This document shows positions 13,901-17,117 of a stretch of 17,117 nucleotides of DNA, in pieces. Origin of the DNA: an uncultured Kiritimatiellota bacterium (GTDB taxonomy: Bacteria; Verrucomicrobiota; Kiritimatiellia; RFP12; UBA1067). The number at the start of each line of letters is the position of its first letter. The stretch's first letter is position 1. The stretch lies in contig CAKUGW010000066.1 of NCBI GenBank assembly GCA_934654805.1, positions 1 through 17,117 of the forward strand, given 5' to 3'. The position numbers were made by a program, and so were the translations under genes. Under the pieces are notes generated by a model. It made no database searches, had not been told where the DNA came from, and saw nothing but the letters and a program-made list of their open reading frames with translations.

Positions 13901-14540
13901 CAAGAATGTAGAACCCGGAACGGTCAAGATGCCCTCGGGCGTGCCGATCAACAAGGTACGGATCTTTACGCCGAACGCGACGAACGCGCAGACGCTGCGC
14001 GCGCATCCGATTCCGTCGGCGAAGGACTACAAGACGCCCTACTACGTCGTCTCGGCCGAAGGGTCGAATTTCCGGCTCGCGCTCTTCCACGTGGACGGCA
14101 AGGCGTTCGTCGAACCCGACAACGCCCTTGTCTGGGCGCAGAATCACAAGAAGCCGGACTACGTGCCGTTCGACCGCAAGCCGGGTTTCCTCGGCTACAT
14201 CAGGCCCGGCACAATGGCGCTGGCTTATCACGAGGGACATCCTGAAGAGCTGGAGGCGCTTTCGCAGGGTGCGCTGCGCCAGCGGCTCTACAAGGTGGTG
14301 AAGTTTGCTGGGAATGGACAAGTGACCATGCGCTTCCACACCGAGGCACGGGCGGCCACGGTTCTGGAGGCGAGCCTTGCGGCGAGGGGATTCCACAAGA
14401 AGGGCGAATCGAAGCTGAATTTTGACGAACCGTTTCGACTTCTGCTTGTCAGTCCCAAGGTCTACCTTGGGCAGATGCTCTTCGAGGGCATCCATTTCCG
14501 CATGGCGCTTGACGGCTCGATCACCTTCATGAAGGAATAG
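10923..14540 (+). CDS. cas9: CRISPR-associated endonuclease Cas9, type II-C
   Basis: Cas9 is the crRNA:tracrRNA-guided nuclease that cuts both strands of target DNA next to a PAM. The 1205-residue protein has the full order: RuvC-I with D8 (LGLDLGSNSLGWAV); an arginine-rich bridge helix about 50-76 (MRRAARMARRLKFRRKVRKW); an alpha-helical recognition lobe about 80-540; RuvC-II with E577 (RIELARNVNDYA); an HNH domain about 630-690 with VCLYTGKT, catalytic H656 in DIEHTLPRS, and N670 in SLANK; RuvC-III with H829 and D832 (DHTHHAKDAMVIAAL); and a C-terminal wedge/PAM-interacting part about 900-1205. All key nuclease residues are intact, so it is predicted active. Length is between compact (about 1000-1100) and long (about 1400) II-C proteins. 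The neighbours are only cas1 and cas2, which defines II-C. The PAM cannot be read from the sequence. Cas1 starts 6 nt after the stop. Confidence 0.97.
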   Translation: MRKTLGLDLGSNSLGWAVLDDVTGDVLDKGVVVFPEGIDAANDTLETPAAMRRAARMARRLKFRRKVRKWQLLKVLIAHGMCPLTQEELDAWKKNGSYPLDNKAFLSWLRATDASNPYCDRAAAADGVVAPFTLGRALYHIAQRRGFRSSRKDAPSEVDGEDEKKVPDKKLGAVKADIARLTEEIAASGAKTLGQHFHRLLEAEKGRPAKTRVRCRYTGRLEHYEKEFAVIMDAQGMQEGNPLRAELHAAIFTQRPLRSQKHLVGNCPLEPACPRAQVGHPLFEEYRMLAFVNNLSFDDANGNRRELTAEDRALVCRAFMKASPTFKFGDIAKLFKKDPRFKSEGYTFHYYRNDESIASCQTLHKLRLAFGETPFDTQKAFDALTFFDDDEKLRGWVRKHYPSLDEKAAAKFAAIRPKEGNAQYSLKAIRLMLRFLRQGFELSQARFYAKLPQVIPDFDAHETEIIDNLKVLLFEYRRDRAELADERFRRDHKVTPLFDRYRAYLLEHWNVDDVAWKKLYLRGDAAYQASETGRLPKVEMGMIRNPLVQRSLTTLRRLVNYLHDHGKIDAETTVRIELARNVNDYATRKAWQNWQKKRQELRETARTELARLGVAATDDALERYVLWEEQGRVCLYTGKTISLTDLVGGNALDIEHTLPRSLSGDDSLANKTVCDAAYNRQVKKGCVPRDCPNWNEIDVRLRPWRENLERLEKDVRAQIRAAKNAVDPVARSNARIKALTTRFERDYWRDKLRRFEMSADKLAVKAGELGGFKRRQLVDTGIMCSHAVDLLRNVYPATFSVNGTATAFARRAWGIQADEAKDRTDHTHHAKDAMVIAALTPARFTAICTALKDDGGASYRRPCDVCPPPYAGFAEKVQRACGEILVKHVLRQTTLRQSSKRNVLAHAHHLKGDPNGPLVSKVLSRGDTVRGPLHKDTFYGCICDPASGTLKKVVRKPLVGPLKNAEAILDKIVDPTIRAYVTEALAALKAAGVKNVEPGTVKMPSGVPINKVRIFTPNATNAQTLRAHPIPSAKDYKTPYYVVSAEGSNFRLALFHVDGKAFVEPDNALVWAQNHKKPDYVPFDRKPGFLGYIRPGTMALAYHEGHPEELEALSQGALRQRLYKVVKFAGNGQVTMRFHTEARAATVLEASLAARGFHKKGESKLNFDEPFRLLLVSPKVYLGQMLFEGIHFRMALDGSITFMKE

Positions 14541-14546
14541 AACCCC

Positions 14547-15443
14547 ATGATAGCCCGCACGCTTTCCTTCTCGTCGCCCGGCAAGCTGTTTGCCAAGGAC
14601 GCGCAACTGGTCTACGAGGGGGAGGACGGCGTGCGGCGGTCGTTCCCGATCGAGGATCTCGGCTTTGTCATTCTCGAAACGGGTCTGATGACGGTTTCGT
14701 CCCACTGCATCCGGCAGCTGGCCGACGCCAATGTGGCGCTTGTCGTCTGTGACGCGACGCATACGCCATCCGCGCAGATGCTGCCATTCGCCGCCCATAC
14801 GACGACGCAGGAGACGGTTGCGGCGCAGCTGGGCGCGACGGTCGCCGTGCAGGGACGCCTCTGGCGGCAGGTCGTCCGCGCGAAGATCCTCAACCAGTCC
14901 GAACTGCTGCGCCGCCTGGGATTTGACGCATGCCGTCGCCTGCGGGTGATGGCCGACGAGGTGAAGAACTACGATGCGGAGAATGTCGAGGCCCAGGCGG
15001 CGCGCATCTATTTCCGTACGCTGGCGCCCGATCCCAGATTCGTTCGTGCGCGCGAGGGAACATGGCCGAACCCTGCGCTCAACTACGGCTATGGCGTCTT
15101 GCGGGCGGCCGTCGCCCGTGCGCTTGTCGGCTCCGGGCTCACCTGCTTTCGCGGAGTCCATCACCACAACCGCTACAACGCCTTCTGCCTCGCGGACGAC
15201 ATGATGGAGCCCTACCGGCCTTTTGTTGATCAGTACGTCTTCGGACATGTTCCGCCTTTCGACGTCCAGGCAACTGAACTGACGCGCGAGATGAAGGCGC
15301 GGCTTCTGCAGATGCTGACGTGCGACGTGAAGACGGGTGACCTCAAACGCCCGCTGATGGTCGCCTTGACCTACACGACGGCCTCGCTTGCCAAGTACTA
15401 TCTGGGCAAGACCGACCACCTTGTCCTCCCGTCCTTCCTGTGA
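14547..15443 (+). CDS. cas1: CRISPR-associated integrase Cas1
   Basis: Cas1, together with Cas2, integrates new spacers at the leader-repeat junction. The 298-residue protein has the beta-rich N-terminus (SFPIEDLGFVILETGLMTVS) and the helical catalytic domain with probable metal ligands E148 (NVEAQAARIYF), H206 (GVHHHNRYN) and E221 (LADDMMEPYRPFVD). The last motif is near-identical in type to Cas1 from II-C loci. AAGGA at 14532-14536, inside the end of cas9, supplies the ribosome site 10 nt before the ATG. The stop overlaps the cas2 start as GTGA, so cas9-cas1-cas2 read as one operon. Confidence 0.96.
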   Translation: MIARTLSFSSPGKLFAKDAQLVYEGEDGVRRSFPIEDLGFVILETGLMTVSSHCIRQLADANVALVVCDATHTPSAQMLPFAAHTTTQETVAAQLGATVAVQGRLWRQVVRAKILNQSELLRRLGFDACRRLRVMADEVKNYDAENVEAQAARIYFRTLAPDPRFVRAREGTWPNPALNYGYGVLRAAVARALVGSGLTCFRGVHHHNRYNAFCLADDMMEPYRPFVDQYVFGHVPPFDVQATELTREMKARLLQMLTCDVKTGDLKRPLMVALTYTTASLAKYYLGKTDHLVLPSFL

Positions 15444-15787
15444 CGCTCTGTACGCAGACGGCCCTCAACGGATATGCGATTGTGTGGCTCTACGTGATGT
15501 TCGACCTGCCCGTGGAGACCAAGGCGCAGCGCCGCTTGGCGACGCGTTTCCGCAAGGATCTCCTCAAGGACGGCTTTGCCATGCACCAGTATTCCGTCTA
15601 CATCCGGCATTGCGCGAGCCATGAGGCCGCAACCGTCCACATCGGACGGATCAAGAGCCTGGTGCCGGACGAGGGACTTGTCTCCATCCTCAAGGTGACG
15701 GACCGCCAGTTCGGCGACACCGTCCAGTTTGTGGGCCGGAAACGGAAGCCGCCTCCGCCGACACCGCTTCAGCTCGAACTTTTTTAG
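15440..15787 (+). CDS. cas2: CRISPR-associated protein Cas2
   Basis: Cas2 is the structural partner of Cas1 in spacer acquisition. The product shows the ferredoxin-like core with conserved Asp D22 in YVMFDLPVET, FRKDLLKDGFAMHQYSVYIRHC, TDRQFGD and the C-terminal QLELF typical of Cas2 from type II-C loci. The GTG at 15440 overlaps the cas1 stop by 4 bp (GTGA) and gives 115 residues. Homologues usually begin just before the GYAIVWLYVMFDLP strand, so the first 10 residues are an extension or a later codon is used. No further cas gene (csn2, cas4) follows. Confidence 0.94.
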   Translation: MTLCTQTALNGYAIVWLYVMFDLPVETKAQRRLATRFRKDLLKDGFAMHQYSVYIRHCASHEAATVHIGRIKSLVPDEGLVSILKVTDRQFGDTVQFVGRKRKPPPPTPLQLELF

Positions 15788-15888
15788 GAAAGCATCCAAC
15801 AGATGGTTCAAAGCACCATTCTGAAGGAAATTCCCAGAATCAAAATCCTTGATTTTGCCTTGTCAGTAAAGGGCGATGTCGCTCCAAT
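15788..15888. other. cas2-to-array spacer region with a hairpin
   Basis: About 100 bp separate cas2 from the first repeat. CAAAATC (15841-15847) and GATTTTG (15851-15857) form a 7-bp hairpin with a 3-nt loop. A weaker GATGGT/ACCATT hairpin lies near 15802-15821. Neither is followed by a U tract on either strand. With the cas operon and the array transcribed towards each other, this is where the two transcripts would end. It could alternatively be leader DNA if acquisition occurs at the cas2 side. Confidence 0.4.
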
Positions 15889-17117
15889 ACTGAAAGACAA
15901 TTTCAAAGAGCATCAAATCACAACACGATAGCGAACGCTCGGCACTCCAGCGGACTGAAAGACAATTTCAAAGAGCATCAAATCACAACGCATGGCGGAG
16001 GGTTGTCTGTTCAGCTTTTACTGAAAGACAATTTCAAAGAGCATCAAATCACAACACGCAGGGGGCGTCAATGCAAGGACGTACTACTGAAAGACAATTT
16101 CAAAGAGCATCAAATCACAACTGATTCTTCTTCATGGTGTTTTAAGTGTGACTGAAAGACAATTTCAAAGAGCATCAAATCACAACAGTAGAAGACGTGA
16201 GGATCCAACAGCCGAACTGAAAGACAATTTCAAAGAGCATCAAATCACAACTGCTGAGGCTCTCATACGACCGTAATATGACTGAAAGACAATTTCAAAG
16301 AGCATCAAATCACAACCGCATCAGCGCGAGGTCAAGGACTTGCGTACTGAAAGACAATTTCAAAGAGCATCAAATCACAACCCGCTTGCGAAGGAGGTAC
16401 TCATTGATAGTACTGAAAGACAATTTCAAAGAGCATCAAATCACAACTGCTAACGCTCTCGTATGACCGTAATATGTACTGAAAGACAATTTCAAAGAGC
16501 ATCAAATCACAACTTCAATGGGAGTAAGAGGTTATGGCAGATACTGAAAGACAATTTCAAAGAGCATCAAATCACAACTTGCACTCGTTATTGTGCGAAG
16601 GCTCTTTACTGAAAGACAATTTCAAAGAGCATCAAATCACAACTCACGTCGAGCGCAATCTGTGTCGCTTTACTGAAAGACAATTTCAAAGAGCATCAAA
16701 TCACAACTACTTACAACGTTCACCCGAACACGCGCGAACTGAAAGACAATTTCAAAGAGCATCAAATCACAACTTCGGCAATAGTGATGATGAGCCTGTC
16801 GAACTGAAAGACAATTTCAAAGAGCATCAAATCACAACTGGGTGAATATGGTGAGTTGACGTGCCGTCACTGAAAGACAATTTCAAAGAGCATCAAATCA
16901 CAACGCGTTCAGTCGCCCGATTTTCGGCTTCAGACTGAAAGACAATTTCAAAGAGCATCAAATCACAACCCTTTGACGTGGCCCTGTCGGCCGCAAAAAA
17001 CTGAAAGACAATTTCAAAGAGCATCAAATCACAACTGCAAGTGAGCGTCATCGAACGTCAAGGTCACTGAAAGACAATTTCAAAGAGCATCAAATCACAA
17101 CCCGCGAAGAAGCTTCG
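15889..17117 (-). CRISPR. CRISPR array, 19 repeats seen, continues past the right edge
   Basis: Nineteen identical 36-bp repeats begin at 15889, 15954, 16020, 16086, 16151, 16216, 16281, 16346, 16412, 16478, 16543, 16608, 16672, 16738, 16803, 16869, 16934, 17000 and 17066. On the plus strand each begins ACTGAAAGACAATTTC and ends GCATCAAATCACAAC. Eighteen spacers are complete (28-30 bp; one of 28, nine of 29, eight of 30), and 16 bp of a nineteenth are present. Because the tracrRNA anti-repeat matches the plus-strand repeat end, the crRNA strand is the minus strand, where repeats start GTTGTGATTTGATGC. No repeat is degenerate, so the array end cannot be told from decay, and no leader can be assigned. 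By eye, no spacer matches another part of this window. Confidence 0.98.

Noticed and set aside
12018..15419. Very long open frame (over 1100 codons) on the minus strand opposite cas9 and cas1
   Set aside because: It is the codon-phase shadow of GC-rich cas genes, has Arg/Val/Leu-rich composition with no domain, and crosses two well-supported genes.
15800..15888. Degenerate repeat or second anti-repeat between cas2 and the array (TTCAAAGCACCAT, ATCAAAATC)
   Set aside because: Only 7-8 contiguous bases match, the order and spacing do not fit the repeat, and there is no nexus or terminator after it.
16278..16845. Short plus-strand ORFs with repeated KDNFKEHQITT peptides
   Set aside because: They are translations of CRISPR repeats and not genes.
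15889..17117. Self-targeting spacers
   Set aside because: By-eye comparison found no spacer match elsewhere in the window; this does not exclude matches in the rest of the genome.
1..17117. Mobile element carrying the CRISPR locus
   Set aside because: No transposase, integrase, tRNA gene, target-site duplication or attachment repeats are visible. Lower GC is confined to the array and short flanks.

Overview
The window is GC-rich chromosomal DNA from a diderm bacterium, inferred from peptidoglycan, lipoprotein-acylation and lysine/DAP genes. My best guess at lineage is an uncultured member of the Verrucomicrobiota/Kiritimatiellota (PVC) group. That guess rests on general gene style (high GC, low-complexity in-frame inserts, a MurU/AmgK-type fusion, a type II-C CRISPR system) and not on any marker gene.

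Positions 1-9941 hold one tightly packed minus-strand transcription unit read right to left: argS, folD, lysA, an RlhA-like U32 protein, lnt, a two-TM helical-repeat protein, and a nucleotidyltransferase-kinase fusion that runs off the left edge. Junctions overlap by 4 to 14 bp except argS-folD, where a 28-29 nt gap carries a strong Shine-Dalgarno. A promoter with an extended -10 (TGGTATAAT) lies before argS, and a second copy lies inside the end of lnt, only 8 nt before the next ATG. Three of these conserved enzymes (Lnt, the U32 protein, ArgS) carry in-frame low-complexity inserts at loop positions.

Positions 9944-10694 hold a separate minus-strand unit with a good promoter (TTGACG-N18-TATCAT). 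It has a doubtful small secreted-type ORF and then a hotdog acyl-CoA thioesterase, ending in a terminator that overlaps the argS promoter.

Positions 10765-17117 are a type II-C CRISPR-Cas locus: cas9 (1205 aa, all nuclease residues present), cas1, cas2, and an array of 19 identical 36-bp repeats that continues past the right edge. No csn2 or cas4 is present. A tracrRNA gene is visible on the minus strand just upstream of cas9. It has a 15-nt anti-repeat matching the CRISPR repeat except for a 2-nt internal loop, then an AAGGCUACAUGCC nexus, a second hairpin and a strong terminator. Its promoter overlaps the cas9 promoter head-on. The anti-repeat orientation shows that crRNAs are read from the minus strand, convergent with the cas operon. 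Two spacers (6 and 9) are diverged versions of the same target, with three of four differences in one codon phase.

The architecture is a recognisable II-C system. The least ordinary parts are the shared tracrRNA/cas9 promoter, the related spacer pair and the in-frame inserts in housekeeping enzymes.
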